From positions 124,001-188,000 of the forward strand of contig JAKOPT010000045.1 of NCBI GenBank assembly GCA_029778715.1: DNA of 64,000 nucleotides, read 5' to 3'. Source of the DNA: Actinomycetes bacterium (GTDB lineage: Bacteria > Actinomycetota > Actinomycetes > Actinomycetales > Dermatophilaceae). Both the position numbers and the translations under genes were made by a program. A model generated the notes under the pieces. It made no database searches and was not told where the DNA came from. It saw only the letters and a program-made list of their open reading frames with translations. Below, in pieces: positions 9,310 to 18,406 of the stretch. Each line of letters opens with the position of its first letter. The stretch's first letter is position 1.

Positions 9310-9898
9310 GGCATACCGACCAATCCGGCGCGACAGGCGCCCGAACGAGGGAAACGGGCCGACGACACCGCCGTGACAGCCGACACGGCCACGGTGCCCC
9401 CGGGACCTTTGACCATAGTGCACACCCGGGGTGGGGCGCACGCGTGGGGCGCACCGGGGTTCGTGATCGGGGGGCGAAATCTAGGTCAGGGATCTCATCG
9501 TTGTCATAGGGCCTGTGCATCCTGTGGGTAAACCGGTATCTGCGCAGGTCATCTCGGCAACGGGGGTGGTGGATGGCCGGTGCGTGACGCGTGGATGTCC
9601 GCCGGGCGACTGGGGACTGTTGCGGGGCGTCCACACGCCGTTCACGCGGTGAGCCCCGGCGATACCCCGCGAGACAGTACTTTTCCACAGTTATCCACAG
9701 CAATCTGGGGACAGTGCGGGATAGGGGTCGCAAGGTGGCCGTAGTTGTCCACAGAGTTACGCACAGTCGGTGGATAGCCCGCTGCTACAGGCGAACTCGT
9801 CATCGCGCCGAGTGGCCGGGTCAGCGCCGTCAACAACTGACCAATAGGTGGATTGTTGACGGACCAGGGCGCCGTCGTCGCCTCACCGGATTGTCGTT
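9310..9898. other. oriC region between dnaA and dnaN
   Basis: This 589-base gap has no gene. It holds a cluster of DnaA boxes: TTTTCCACA (9681-9689), TTATCCACA (9691-9699, perfect), TTGTCCACA (9745-9753), TTACGCACA (9757-9765), and TTACCCACA on the minus strand (9523-9531). A locally less GC-rich stretch at about 9830-9860 could be the unwinding region. Position between dnaA and dnaN matches origins of most Actinobacteria. The dnaN promoter must also be in it, but I could not place it with confidence. Confidence 0.9.
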
Positions 9899-11470
9899 TC
9901 AGCGGGACTGTTGCTTGATGCGCCCGGTGAGTTCGGTGACCTGGTTGTAGATGGCGCGCCGCTCGGCCATGAGCTGCCCGATCTTGCGGTTGGCGTGCAT
10001 GACCGTCGTGTGGTCCTTGTTGAACTCCTTGCCGATCTCCGGCAGGGACATCGACGTCAACTCGCGGCAGAGGTACATCGCGATTTGGCGGGCGTTGACG
10101 AGGACCCGCGACCGGGACTGTCCGCGCAGGTCATCGAGGGTGAGCCCGAAGTATGCCGCGGTCTGGGCCATGATGGTCGCGCTCGTGATCTCGCTGCCCT
10201 CGCTGGGGATGAGGTCCTTGAGGACGATCTCGGCGAGGGCGAGGTCGACGGCCTGCTTGTTGAGATTGGCGAAGGCCGTGACCCGGATCAGGGCCCCCTC
10301 GAGCTCGCGGATGTTCGTCGAGATGCGGCTGGCGATGAACTCCAGCACGTCGTCGGGCACCGAGAGCCGCTCGTGGATCGCCTTCTTGCGCAGAATCGCG
10401 ATCCGGGTCTCGAGGTCGGGGGGTTGGACGTCGGTGAGGAGGCCCCATTCGAACCGGCTGCGCATGCGCTCCTCGAAGCCGGCGAGTTGTTTGGGCGGCA
10501 CGTCGCTGGTGATGACGACCTGCTTGTTCGCGTTGTGGAGCGTGTTGAACGTGTGGAAGAACTCCTCCTGCGTTTGCACCTTGCCCTGGAGGAACTGGAT
10601 GTCGTCGATGAGCAGGACGTCGACGTCGCGGTAACGGCGCTGGAAGTTGGCCGCCTTGTCGTCGCGAATACTGTTGATGAAGTCGTTGGTGAACTCCTCG
10701 GAGTTCACGTAGCGCACCTTGAGGTGGGGGTAGAGGCTGCGGCTGTAATGCCCGATGGCGTGGAGGAGGTGCGTCTTGCCGAGCCCGGACTCGCCATAGA
10801 TGAAGAGCGGGTTGTACGCCTTGGCCGGCGTTTCGGCGACGGCGGTCGCCGCGGCGTGGGCGAACCGGTTGCTCGCGCCGATGACGAAACTCTCGAAGGT
10901 GTATTTGGGGTTGAGCCGGGTCACCTCGATGCCTTCGGGTTCGCCGGCGCGGCCCCGCACCAGCCGCACATCCGGTATGCCGCCGAAGTCGCCGCCGGCG
11001 CCCCCGTGCGGGTCCTCGTCGTCGTCAAGGTCGTCGAGTTCGTTGCGGCGCAAGGCTCGACGTAGTTCGTGGTCGGTGCGGCCGGGATCGTCGGACACCA
11101 CCCGGAGGGCACCCTCGCCGAGTCCTCCCGGCGGAGGAAGGACGAAACTGTCGCGGGCGCCCGGCCCGGGAGCCGAGGCGGAGTCGACGCCCTCCTCCGA
11201 GGGAGCGTCGACAAGGCTGGGGTCGACGGTGACGGCCAACCGGACTTCGCGCCCGATCTCGCTCGACAGGGAGGCGGTGAGCCGGTCGCGCAGACGGCTT
11301 TCGACGATGTCCTTGGTGAAGTCGTTGGGCACGGCCAACAACGCGGTGCCGTCGATGAGTCCGACGAGGCGGGCCAGGGAGAGGAAGGCGCGCTGCTGGA
11401 TGGATACCCCGTCCTGATCCAGGGCCTGCAACGTCCTGATCCAGACCGTCGCCATCGACGTGTCGGTCAC
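9899..11470 (-). CDS. dnaA: Chromosomal replication initiator DnaA
   Basis: The 523-aa initiator has the four usual domains: N-terminal domain I ('VWIRTLQALDQDGVSI', residues 9-24), a long flexible domain II (about 95-170), the AAA+ domain with Walker A 'GESGLGKTHLLHAIG' near residue 225 and Walker B 'DVLLIDDIQFL' near 285, and the C-terminal DNA-binding domain with the signature 'DHTTVMHANRKI' near 487. It binds DnaA boxes in the adjacent gaps, opens oriC and recruits the helicase. The GTG start follows GGGGAG. It diverges from rpmH, and DnaA boxes directly upstream suggest autoregulation. Confidence 0.98.
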   Translation of the reverse strand: MTDTSMATVWIRTLQALDQDGVSIQQRAFLSLARLVGLIDGTALLAVPNDFTKDIVESRLRDRLTASLSSEIGREVRLAVTVDPSLVDAPSEEGVDSASAPGPGARDSFVLPPPGGLGEGALRVVSDDPGRTDHELRRALRRNELDDLDDDEDPHGGAGGDFGGIPDVRLVRGRAGEPEGIEVTRLNPKYTFESFVIGASNRFAHAAATAVAETPAKAYNPLFIYGESGLGKTHLLHAIGHYSRSLYPHLKVRYVNSEEFTNDFINSIRDDKAANFQRRYRDVDVLLIDDIQFLQGKVQTQEEFFHTFNTLHNANKQVVITSDVPPKQLAGFEERMRSRFEWGLLTDVQPPDLETRIAILRKKAIHERLSVPDDVLEFIASRISTNIRELEGALIRVTAFANLNKQAVDLALAEIVLKDLIPSEGSEITSATIMAQTAAYFGLTLDDLRGQSRSRVLVNARQIAMYLCRELTSMSLPEIGKEFNKDHTTVMHANRKIGQLMAERRAIYNQVTELTGRIKQQSR

Positions 11471-11659
11471 CGCGTGCTCCCCTCAGACGCCCGGTCGGGT
11501 CGTCATCTCGACGTATCCACAGGATTATCCACACACTGTGGGTAGAACGGATCGGGCGGGTCTTGTGACATGCCGCATTCTCGGCGTGTCGCTGCCCGCG
11601 CAGAGGCGCTCGGCGTGCGATCCTAACTCGTTTCTCCCCCTCAAGGGACATCTCCGGCT
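11471..11659. promoter_or_regulatory. dnaA upstream region with a second DnaA-box cluster
   Basis: Between dnaA and rpmH lie GTATCCACA (11513-11521), a perfect TTATCCACA (11525-11533) and, on the minus strand, CTACCCACA (11537-11545), packed into 33 bases. This is a plausible autoregulatory site for dnaA or a second part of a bipartite origin. Nothing else was recognised in the remainder of the gap except the rpmH promoter below. Confidence 0.7.
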
Positions 11660-11662
11660 GGT

Positions 11663-11692
11663 TTGACCGCACCCTCGCGCCTCCCGTACCGT
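11663..11692 (+). promoter_or_regulatory. Candidate rpmH promoter
   Basis: TTGACC (11663-11668) and TACCGT (11687-11692) are separated by 18 bases and fit an actinobacterial housekeeping promoter (TTGACA / TANNNT). The leader to rpmH would be about 160 bases. It would drive rpmH-rnpA-yidD-yidC. Confidence 0.5.
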
Positions 11693-11859
11693 GGATGGGC
11701 CTGTTGCATCGGGCGTTTTCGCCTGCTCGTGATTCCTTCCGTGGCGTCGTTCTCGACGATCCGGCCCCGGCACCGCGGCCGGACGAGGGCGACCGATGCC
11801 AGCGGCCGCCACCAGACCACCGGGTCCTTCCCTGACCCGCCGCCGAAAGAGATCAGCCC

Positions 11860-11997
11860 GTGAGCAAGCGCACCTTCCAGCCCAACAACCGTCGCCGCGC
11901 CAAGACCCACGGCTTCCGCCTGCGGATGCGCACCCGCGCGGGGCGCGCCATCCTGGCTGCCCGCCGTCGCAAGGGTCGCGCCGAACTGTCCGCCTGA
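11860..11997 (+). CDS. rpmH: 50S ribosomal protein L34
   Basis: The 45-codon gene starts with GTG after AAAGAG and encodes the highly conserved basic protein '[19 protein letters not shown]' ending '[11 protein letters not shown]'. L34 is a small structural protein of the large ribosomal subunit. It stands in its universal place, divergent from dnaA and ten bases upstream of rnpA, with which it is probably co-transcribed. Confidence 0.98.
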   Translation: MSKRTFQPNNRRRAKTHGFRLRMRTRAGRAILAARRRKGRAELSA

Positions 11998-12007
11998 GGC
12001 CGAGCCG

Positions 12008-12370
12008 GTGCTCCCGGCGCGGCATCGCCTGCGTGAGCGGGCGGATTTCACGTCGGTGCTCCGCGGTCCAGGTGGGGTCCGGGTCGGATCCAGGCAACTC
12101 GTCGTGCACGCACGCCGCTCCCCGGCGCGCACGGACTGTCCGCCGCGCGTCGGTTTCGTCGTGTCCAAGGCCGTGGGCGGGGCGGTCGTCCGCAATCGCA
12201 CCAAGCGGCGCCTCCGCGAGATCATGCGCACCCACCTCGGCGAGTTGCCCGCTGGGACCGACGTCGTCGTTCGGGCCAATCCTCCTGCCGCGCAGGCGAC
12301 TTTCGTCGAGTTGAGGGCGGCGGTGGGCGGTCTGCTGCCAAGGGTGCTCGCCCGGTTGGCGCCGTCATGA
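12008..12370 (+). CDS. rnpA: Ribonuclease P protein component
   Basis: The 120-aa basic protein is the protein subunit of RNase P, which matures tRNA 5' ends together with an RNA not found in this window. It begins '[20 protein letters not shown]' and carries the RNR signature '[15 protein letters not shown]' at residues 60-75. It starts with GTG eleven bases after the rpmH stop and overlaps yidD by four bases (ATGA), so translation of yidD is coupled to it. Length is normal for the family. Confidence 0.97.
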   Translation: MLPARHRLRERADFTSVLRGPGGVRVGSRQLVVHARRSPARTDCPPRVGFVVSKAVGGAVVRNRTKRRLREIMRTHLGELPAGTDVVVRANPPAAQATFVELRAAVGGLLPRVLARLAPS

Positions 12371-12780
12371 GCCGGGTCCGCAGGGTGTTGGCCTGGCCGT
12401 TGATCGCGGTCGTGCGGGCCTACCAGCTGCTGATTTCACCGCTGCTACCGCCCTCCTGCCGCTTTTACCCCAGTTGTTCCGCGTATGCCGTGACCGCGCT
12501 GGAGCGCTTCGGTCCGCTCCGCGGCACCTGGCTGGCGATGCGCCGCCTCGGGCGGTGCCATCCGTGGACCGCAGGCGGGGTTGACCATGTGCCGGCTCGA
12601 CCCGGTGAGGTCCTCGACCACCTCGGGAGGTCAGTGCCGACGGGAAGCGAGCCCCACGGCATACCGGAAAACGCCGGTCCGATAGAGGACGGCGACGCGA
12701 CGTCCGCGATGGCGGTTCCCCACGCACCCCACCACACCACCGACCCTGCCCGCGGGCGGGGACCGAACCGAAGGACATGA
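12367..12780 (+). CDS. yidD: Membrane-protein insertion factor YidD
   Basis: The first 75 residues are the YidD domain with its hallmark '[20 protein letters not shown]' (two cysteines) and '[12 protein letters not shown]'. YidD is a small amphipathic peripheral membrane protein that assists YidC. The protein is 137 aa, longer than the usual 70-100, because of a polar C-terminal tail rich in His, Pro and Gly that looks unstructured and includes a GIP dipeptide written by the window 8-mer. It overlaps rnpA and yidC by four bases each. Confidence 0.93.
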   Translation: MSRVRRVLAWPLIAVVRAYQLLISPLLPPSCRFYPSCSAYAVTALERFGPLRGTWLAMRRLGRCHPWTAGGVDHVPARPGEVLDHLGRSVPTGSEPHGIPENAGPIEDGDATSAMAVPHAPHHTTDPARGRGPNRRT

Positions 12781-13802
12781 TGGGCGACTTCTTCAACACG
12801 ATCCTCTACCCGATCGAACTGCTCGTCGCGTGGATCATGTACGGCTGGCATCAGTTCTTCACCCTCATCGGGTTCCCCGCCGAGTCGGGATGGACCTGGG
12901 CGCTGGCGATCATCGGGCTGGTGATCGTCATGCGGGCGGCGATGATTCCGCTGTTCGTCAAACAGATCAAGGCATCGCGCAAGATGCAGATGATCCAGCC
13001 CGAGTTGCAGAAGATCCAGAAGAAGTACAAGGGCAAGAACGATCCCGACTCCCGTCAGGCGATGACGCAGGAGACGATGGAGTTGTACAAGAAGGAGGGG
13101 ACGAACCCCTTCTCCTCGTGTCTGCCGATCCTCGTCCAGTCCCCGTTCTTCTTCGGGTTGTTCCGGGTGCTCAACGGGCTGTCCGACATCTCCAAGGGCA
13201 AGAAGCCGGCGATCGGGCCGATCACCGAGGCGGTCGCGCACCAGGCGGAGTCGGCGACGCTGTTCGCGGCGCAGTTGTCCGACAAGTTCATGGGCGCCAC
13301 GACGATGTCGACCAAGATCGTCACCATCGTGCTCATCGTGCTCATGTCGGCAACGACGTTCACCACGCAGCGTCAGTTGATGACGAAGAACATGCCGGCG
13401 TCGGCGCTGGACAACCCGTTCGCCAAGCAGCAGAAGATGCTCATGTACGCGATGCCGGTCATCTTCGCGGTGTCCGGCGTCAACTTCCCCATCGGGGTGC
13501 TCATCTACTGGTTCATCACCAACGTGTGGTCGATGGTGCAGCAGTTCTACGTCATCCGGCGAATGCCGGCGCCCGGGTCGGAGGCCGAACGGGCGCTTCA
13601 CGCCCGCCTGGCTCGGCGCGGCAAACCGATTCCCGGCGCCAGCGCTGTCCTCGCGGGAGCCGATGATGGCGTCGAAGGGACCGACGGCGACACCATCGGA
13701 GCCGTGGATCAATCGACCGGTGGGGACGGGACCGCCGCCGTGGCACCCAAGGTCAGTGGTCAGCGCCAGCAGCCCAAGAGCAAGAAGCGAAAGACTCGTT
13801 GA
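12777..13802 (+). CDS. yidC: Membrane protein insertase YidC
   Basis: YidC inserts proteins into the cytoplasmic membrane, alone or with SecYEG. The 341-aa product lacks the large periplasmic domain of Gram-negative YidC, as expected. Membrane segments are visible at about 10-30, 38-60, 115-135 ('[18 protein letters not shown]'), 180-200 and 220-245, and the cytoplasmic loop between the second and third ('[20 protein letters not shown]') is conserved. The C-terminus is a basic tail (KKRKTR). Two ATG codons in tandem follow AAGGA; the second (12780) has the better spacing. Confidence 0.96.
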   Translation: MMGDFFNTILYPIELLVAWIMYGWHQFFTLIGFPAESGWTWALAIIGLVIVMRAAMIPLFVKQIKASRKMQMIQPELQKIQKKYKGKNDPDSRQAMTQETMELYKKEGTNPFSSCLPILVQSPFFFGLFRVLNGLSDISKGKKPAIGPITEAVAHQAESATLFAAQLSDKFMGATTMSTKIVTIVLIVLMSATTFTTQRQLMTKNMPASALDNPFAKQQKMLMYAMPVIFAVSGVNFPIGVLIYWFITNVWSMVQQFYVIRRMPAPGSEAERALHARLARRGKPIPGASAVLAGADDGVEGTDGDTIGAVDQSTGGDGTAAVAPKVSGQRQQPKSKKRKTR

Positions 13803-13865
13803 CGCCGCTGCCGCGCGTCGACTCGGGGACGATCACCGTCCGTGCGTATTACCTGAGGAGTTTTG

Positions 13866-14492
13866 ATGACTGACAACCCCGTCGACACCGCCGTGCTCAC
13901 CGAGGAAGAGGCCGCATCGGTGGCGGACCCCGTCGCGGACCGCGCCGAGGGGGACAGCGGCGGAGCGGTTGCTGCGGAGGAGGAAGCCTCGAACGGCCCG
14001 GCCCCGAGTGCTGTCCGCGACCGCCGGGCCCAGTTGGAGCGCGAGGGGGAGGTCGCTGCCGATTTCCTCGAGACCCTCCTCGACATCTGCGACCTCGACG
14101 GCGACCTTGATGTCGATATCGACGGCGACCGGGCCGCGGTGTCGATCGTCGACTCCGAAGAGGGGCGGGTGCCGCGTCGGTTGGTCGGGCCCGATGCCGC
14201 CGTCCTCGAGGCGTTGCAGGAACTCACCCGACTCGCCGTGCAGAGTGCGACCGGGGAACGGAGCCGGCTCATGCTCGACGTGGCGGGGCACCGCGCGGAT
14301 CGGCGCGCCGCCCTCGTCACGATTGCCCGTGCTGCCATCGAGAAGGTTCGGGCGGGCAGCCCCCGGGAGGCCCTGTCGCCGATGACCGCTTTCGAGCGCA
14401 AGGTCGTCCACGACGAGGTGCTCGCCTCCGGTCTGGCGTCCGAGTCCGAGGGCACCGAGCCACGCCGGTTTGTCGTCATTTCGCCGGCCTGA
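13866..14492 (+). CDS. jag: Jag/KhpB (R3H/KH RNA-binding) protein
   Basis: The 208-aa protein has an acidic, disordered N-terminus (residues 1-50), a KH-like part ('FLETLLDICDLDGDLDVDID') and a C-terminal R3H domain with 'GHRADRRAALVTIARAAIEK' and 'PMTAFERKVVHDEV'. Homologues (KhpB/EloR) bind RNA with KhpA and influence cell elongation. ATG 13866 follows GAGGAG with five bases between. Its location between yidC and rsmG is conserved. A TTG codon just before is out-competed by the spacing. Confidence 0.94.
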   Translation: MTDNPVDTAVLTEEEAASVADPVADRAEGDSGGAVAAEEEASNGPAPSAVRDRRAQLEREGEVAADFLETLLDICDLDGDLDVDIDGDRAAVSIVDSEEGRVPRRLVGPDAAVLEALQELTRLAVQSATGERSRLMLDVAGHRADRRAALVTIARAAIEKVRAGSPREALSPMTAFERKVVHDEVLASGLASESEGTEPRRFVVISPA

Positions 14493-14531
14493 GCCCGGCG
14501 TCGCGGACCGCTCTCGTGGGGGGTTTTCGGT

Positions 14532-15425
14532 ATGCCGAGTGGGCATGTTTCACGTGAAACATCGGTTGCCGTCGAGGACGGAGTCATCGTGGCGGGCGTA
14601 GTTGGCGACGTGGCCGCGACCGAGCCGGGTGATGGAGGCGACGAGCCTCGGGAGGCTGGTGCCGAGGTGACTGGTGCCGAGGTGGATGGTGGCCGCGGCG
14701 GCATACCGGCAACTGAGGCGGAAGGGGAGCGTCCTGGGGAGCGCGGCATACGGGTGCCGGATGTCGGGCCGGTGCCGCCGGTGCCGGGAGTGGCGGCGGC
14801 GGTGTTTGGTGACCGGGTGTGGTTGGCGGAGGCGTTCGTCGCGAGGCTGGCCGACACAGGGGTCAGCCACGGGCTCATCGGACCGCGGGAGGTGCCGCGC
14901 CTGTGGGATCGGCACGTTCTTAACTGTGCGGTCATCGAGGACGCGTTCCCGGTGGGGGCCATGGTTATCGATGTGGGTTCGGGTGCGGGGCTGTCTGGGA
15001 TCGCGCTGGCGATCGCTCGTCCCGACCTCGATGTGCACCTTGTCGAGCCGATGCTGCGGCGCACGACCTGGTTGGCCGAGTCGGTGACGGCGCTGGGGCT
15101 CACGAATGTGACCGTGCACCGGGGGCGGGCCGAGGAGTTGCGTGGCGGGTTGGCGGCCGAGTTCGTGACGGCGCGGGCGGTGGCCCGGCTGGGCAAACTC
15201 GCGCTGTGGTGTGTTCCGCTGTTGCGCCCGGGCGGCAGGCTGGTCGCGATGAAGGGGCGTTCGGCCGCGGTGGAGTTGGCCGAGGATCGGGCCGCCTTGG
15301 CGCGCTTGGGCTTGGTGTCTGCATCGGTGAGCGCTCATGGTGCGGGGCTCCTCGACGAAGCGGTGCTCACCGTCGATGCGACCTTTGCCCCTCGGCCTCG
15401 GCGGGCCGGCCGCTCGCGGGGTTGA
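14532..15425 (+). CDS. rsmG: 16S rRNA (guanine-N7) methyltransferase RsmG
   Basis: RsmG methylates G527 of 16S rRNA using S-adenosylmethionine. The catalytic domain begins about residue 90 ('FGDRVWLAEAFVARLADTG') and includes the SAM-binding motif 'MVIDVGSGAGLSGIALAIA' near residue 140 and 'RLVAMKGRSAA' later. The first 85 residues are low-complexity and unusually long; they contain a parS site, read as HVSRETS. A shorter product from a later start cannot be excluded. The chosen ATG is embedded in GGTATGCCG. A G-rich ribosome site lies nine bases upstream. Confidence 0.93.
   Translation: MPSGHVSRETSVAVEDGVIVAGVVGDVAATEPGDGGDEPREAGAEVTGAEVDGGRGGIPATEAEGERPGERGIRVPDVGPVPPVPGVAAAVFGDRVWLAEAFVARLADTGVSHGLIGPREVPRLWDRHVLNCAVIEDAFPVGAMVIDVGSGAGLSGIALAIARPDLDVHLVEPMLRRTTWLAESVTALGLTNVTVHRGRAEELRGGLAAEFVTARAVARLGKLALWCVPLLRPGGRLVAMKGRSAAVELAEDRAALARLGLVSASVSAHGAGLLDEAVLTVDATFAPRPRRAGRSRG
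14546..14561. promoter_or_regulatory. parS centromere site 1
   Basis: Perfect palindrome TGTTTCACGTGAAACA, the consensus ParB-binding site. It lies inside the 5' end of rsmG and is translated as V-S-R-E-T. Confidence 0.97.
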
Positions 15426-15619
15426 TTCCACTGGTTGCGGCGCCGGGATCGGCGTCGGTGGTTGACGTGCCGGTGGTCCGGGGGTCACGCGACGGAGTTC
15501 CCTGGGCCGCTTCGCTGCTCACGTCATGCTGGCAACTCGATCAGTGGCAGCGATCGCTGTCGAGGGCCACTGTGGACTGTCTAGTCGGGGGTTGCTGCGT
15601 CGTCGCCGCGCGGCCCGCC

Positions 15620-15905
15620 GCTTGACCTGCCTCAATTCGCTCGTTGTCAACAACTTCGCCCTCCGCACCCTGGACCCGACCAAGACCAACGGCTTCTCCG
15701 AGGTCGTCGTCGAACGTCACTGCCATGCCTCCACGATCTGGGGCTCCAATCGCTCACCAGCCGAGCGGCTCAGTCTCACCAGCGACGCCCCTCTCGCCCA
15801 GTCCGCCATCGTCGTCGGCGCCTCCGGCGCACACCGTCATCATCGCGGGCCTCATACACCACCAACGCCAGCGCGCCGAGGTTGAGGGCACCACGGAGTT
15901 CCGTA
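15620..15905 (+). pseudogene. Remnant of an IstB-type (IS21 family) ATPase
   Basis: One frame reads 'VVNNFALRTLDPTKTNGFSE' then 'VVVERHCHAST' and 'SNRSPAERLSLTSDAPLAQS', closely following the IstB consensus (VDDFALRPLD..ETNDFYE, VVERH..ASTIVTSNR.P.EW, DPLLAQSA). After about 15805 the match continues in another frame as 'SGAHTVIIAGLIHHQRQR', equivalent to 'SGAHTLIIEGPSYRQRQR'. So the gene is truncated at its 5' end and frameshifted. No IstA transposase and no terminal repeats were found. It marks an old insertion in the normally short rsmG-parA spacer. Confidence 0.75.
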
Positions 15906-16043
15906 ATCGTCAACGGCACGTCCAGCTGGCCCCATGCTCGTTCGCACGACGTGGTCCCAGCCCGCTGGCAAACGCCAGATGGTGCGGTCGGCGGCGATAG
16001 GGCGCTCCCGCGGGGTGTGAGTTCATGGTGCGGTCTAGGCGGT

Positions 16044-16061
16044 GGTTGGGCTCGCCCAACC
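16044..16061. repeat. Perfect short palindrome in the rsmG-parA gap
   Basis: GGTTGGGC-TC-GCCCAACC, eight-base arms with a two-base centre. No adjacent gene start; could be a decayed terminator of the inserted element. Confidence 0.45.
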
Positions 16062-16241
16062 CGTCGTTGGGACGAGAAGGCCCAGCCAAACCCTCGACCA
16101 GCACGGAAAGCCCGGCGGGTGTCTGTGCTTGCGGTGCATCCCCAACTGGACGGAGGCGGGTTCGTTGATTGTTCGCTCGTGGCCGTTTCGGGCGGTGTTC
16201 CTGGGAAGGGCGATGCCGTGCGCTGGGGGGCACTTCATGGG

Positions 16242-16452
16242 GGAAGGGAAGCGCGGTTCGTCCGGGGACAGAGGTGCACGTCCTGCGGAGGGGGCCGGGG
16301 TGTGGGCAGGGGGTGAGGCGCGGTTCGAGCGGGGAGACGGGTGCCCGTCGTGCGGAGGTGGGTCCGGTGATGCCTTGCGGGGGTGAGGCGCGGTTCGCGC
16401 GGGGAGACAGGTGCCCGTCGTGCGGAGGGGGGTTGGGGTGCGTGCAGGGGGT
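16242..16452. repeat. Degenerate tandem repeats of about 70 bp
   Basis: Three imperfect copies begin near 16242, 16313 and 16384; each carries GCGCGGTTCG followed by CGGGGA, GGTGC(A/C)CGTC and TGCGGAGG. Two shorter decayed copies follow to about 16530. The stretch has long open frames on both strands but no recognisable protein, so I regard it as non-coding. Confidence 0.7.
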
Positions 16453-17070
16453 GAGTCGCAGTGCGTGGCGGAGGTGAGTCGCGGTGCGTGTCAAGGGCCA
16501 GAGGGGACTGCCCAGTGGCGGGGATGAGGCGCACGTCGTGAGGGGGATTGGAGGTTGGCGTCGTGTGCGACGAGGGCGAGGCCCATGTGTGCTGAGACGC
16601 ACGTGGGGGCTGGGCCGAGTTTGGCTCGTGACCCGGTGCCCCTGTCCCCCGGCGGGCCTGTTTGTCCCAGTACGCTCGGTCGCGGCATTTCCTGACCCTT
16701 CCCGGGCCGGGCAGGACGACGGCCCAGGTAGGCACCGGGGCGGTCTCCAATCTGGGGAGCCAACCGCGGCGGGCATCCCGGGCGTCGACCGCGGCGAGCA
16801 TCTGGGTGCGGGCATCCCGGGCGGCATACCGCCCCGGCTGTCTAACGCTACGCGGCCACGGTCGCGGTTGGTGTCGTGGCCCTTGTTGGGGTTTGATGAA
16901 GTGCCCCATTCCCCGACGAAGGCCACTCCTGTGATCCAAGACGTCGTCACCCAACGCGTCATCACCGAAGGTATCGGCTACCCCCAACTCGTTGGCGCGC
17001 CTACCCGACCACTGGGATGGCCGGCCGCCGACACCGTCCTGAGGTACGACTCATCACGACAAGTTGTCGA

Positions 17071-17086
17071 TGTTTCACGTGAAACA
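17071..17086. promoter_or_regulatory. parS centromere site 2
   Basis: Perfect TGTTTCACGTGAAACA upstream of the chosen parA start. In the open frame leading into ParA it reads DVSRETS. Confidence 0.97.
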
Positions 17087-17235
17087 TCGAGGGATGACGG
17101 TGCCGATGAGTCAGACGCAGCGACTGCCGGCGAGGTACACGGCACGACGCAGTCGACGGGCGTGCCCCTGACCGACACCCATCGCCCCAGCGAAGGCGCG
17201 GAATCCGGTTCCATGGAAGACACCAGCGATGAAGA

Positions 17236-17251
17236 TGTTTCACGTGAAACA
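17236..17251. promoter_or_regulatory. parS centromere site 3
   Basis: Perfect TGTTTCACGTGAAACA, 165 bases after site 2, in the same frame (DVSRETP). Confidence 0.97.
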
Positions 17252-17419
17252 CCACCTGGGGAGGTAGGCAGGGAGGCGGCGAATGTGACCTCAAGTCATG
17301 ATGACGCAGACGCCGCAACGCCGGCACGGAGCGACGCGGAGTTGGTGGAAAGACCCGCCACCTCCCAGGGTCCGGCCACTACCCATCGGGCCGATAATCG
17401 GCCGGAGGCAGGGCCCGCG

Positions 17420-18406
17420 ATGGGGGATGGATTGCCGATCCCCAACTCGGACGATGTTTCACGTGAAACATCGACTGCGGCGGCGATATCGGCGCTCGCC
17501 GATGCGCTACCGCCCGGCGACAACGACAGCCCCCTCGCTCAGGCCGTGGCCGAAGACGCCCGCAAACGGATCACACTCGTGGGGCGGACCTTCCCGAGAC
17601 CGCGGCATACCCGCATCCTCACGGTGGCCAACCAGAAGGGGGGCGTCGGCAAGACGACCACCACCGTGAACGTGGCCGCGGCCCTCGCGCAGGCAGGCGC
17701 CCGGGTGCTTGTGGTCGATCTCGATCCGCAGGGCAACGCCAGCACGGCCCTCGGTATCGACCATCACGCGGACATCCCCAGCATCTACGACGTGCTCGTC
17801 GACGGACGTCCACTCACGGACGTGGTACAGCCCTGCCCCGACGTCCCCGGCCTCTTCTGTGCGCCGGCCACCATCGACCTCGCGGGCGCGGAAATCGAAC
17901 TCGTGTCGCTCGTCGCGCGTGAGACGCGCCTCAACAAGGCCATCACGGCATACCTGGACGACACCGGCGGCGAATCCGTCGACTACGTCGTCATCGACTG
18001 CCCGCCTAGTCTTGGGCTGTTGACCATCAACGCCTTCGTCGCGGCGCGCGAGGTGTTCATCCCGATCCAGTGCGAGTACTACGCACTCGAGGGGCTGTCC
18101 CAGTTGCTCAACAACATCGACCTCATCCGCAGCCACCTCAACCCGGGGCTCCATGTCTCGTCAATCCTGCTCACGATGTTCGACGGCCGGACCCGGCTCG
18201 CGGCACAGGTCGCCGACGAGGTGCGTCAGCACTTCCCCCAGGAGACGTTCCGGGCGGTGATCCCGCGGTCGGTGCGCATTTCCGAGGCACCCAGCCACGG
18301 CCAGACCGTCATGACCTACGACCCGAACAGCAGCGGTGCCCTGTCCTATCTGGAAGCCGCCGCCGAAATGGCCGAGCGTGCTGCCCGGCAGGAGGAGACG
18401 CGATGA
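17420..18406 (+). CDS. parA: Chromosome partitioning ATPase ParA
   Basis: ParA is the Walker-type ATPase that moves ParB-parS complexes to segregate origins. The deviant Walker A '[20 protein letters not shown]' is at about residue 72, '[18 protein letters not shown]' follows, and '[13 protein letters not shown]' is the Walker B region. I chose ATG 17420 because GGAGG lies eleven bases upstream and it leaves a 60-residue N-terminus ending in the family-typical '[16 protein letters not shown]'. The frame stays open for 900 more bases upstream, through two further parS sites, so a long acidic N-terminal extension (for example from GTG 16931) is possible. It overlaps parB by four bases. Confidence 0.93.
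   Translation: MGDGLPIPNSDDVSRETSTAAAISALADALPPGDNDSPLAQAVAEDARKRITLVGRTFPRPRHTRILTVANQKGGVGKTTTTVNVAAALAQAGARVLVVDLDPQGNASTALGIDHHADIPSIYDVLVDGRPLTDVVQPCPDVPGLFCAPATIDLAGAEIELVSLVARETRLNKAITAYLDDTGGESVDYVVIDCPPSLGLLTINAFVAAREVFIPIQCEYYALEGLSQLLNNIDLIRSHLNPGLHVSSILLTMFDGRTRLAAQVADEVRQHFPQETFRAVIPRSVRISEAPSHGQTVMTYDPNSSGALSYLEAAAEMAERAARQEETR
17455..17470. promoter_or_regulatory. parS centromere site 4 (inside parA)
   Basis: Perfect TGTTTCACGTGAAACA within the parA coding start, read as DVSRETS in the parA frame. Confidence 0.97.

Noticed and set aside
15910..16965. 351-codon open frame on the minus strand in the rsmG-parA gap
   Set aside because: Translates tandem repeats into Pro/Arg/Ser-rich sequence without ribosome site or domain; overlaps other equally long accidental frames.
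16931..17419. Earlier parA starts (GTG 16931, ATG 17213)
   Set aside because: Possible, but ATG 17420 has the better ribosome site and gives the usual ParA length; kept as an open question in the findings.
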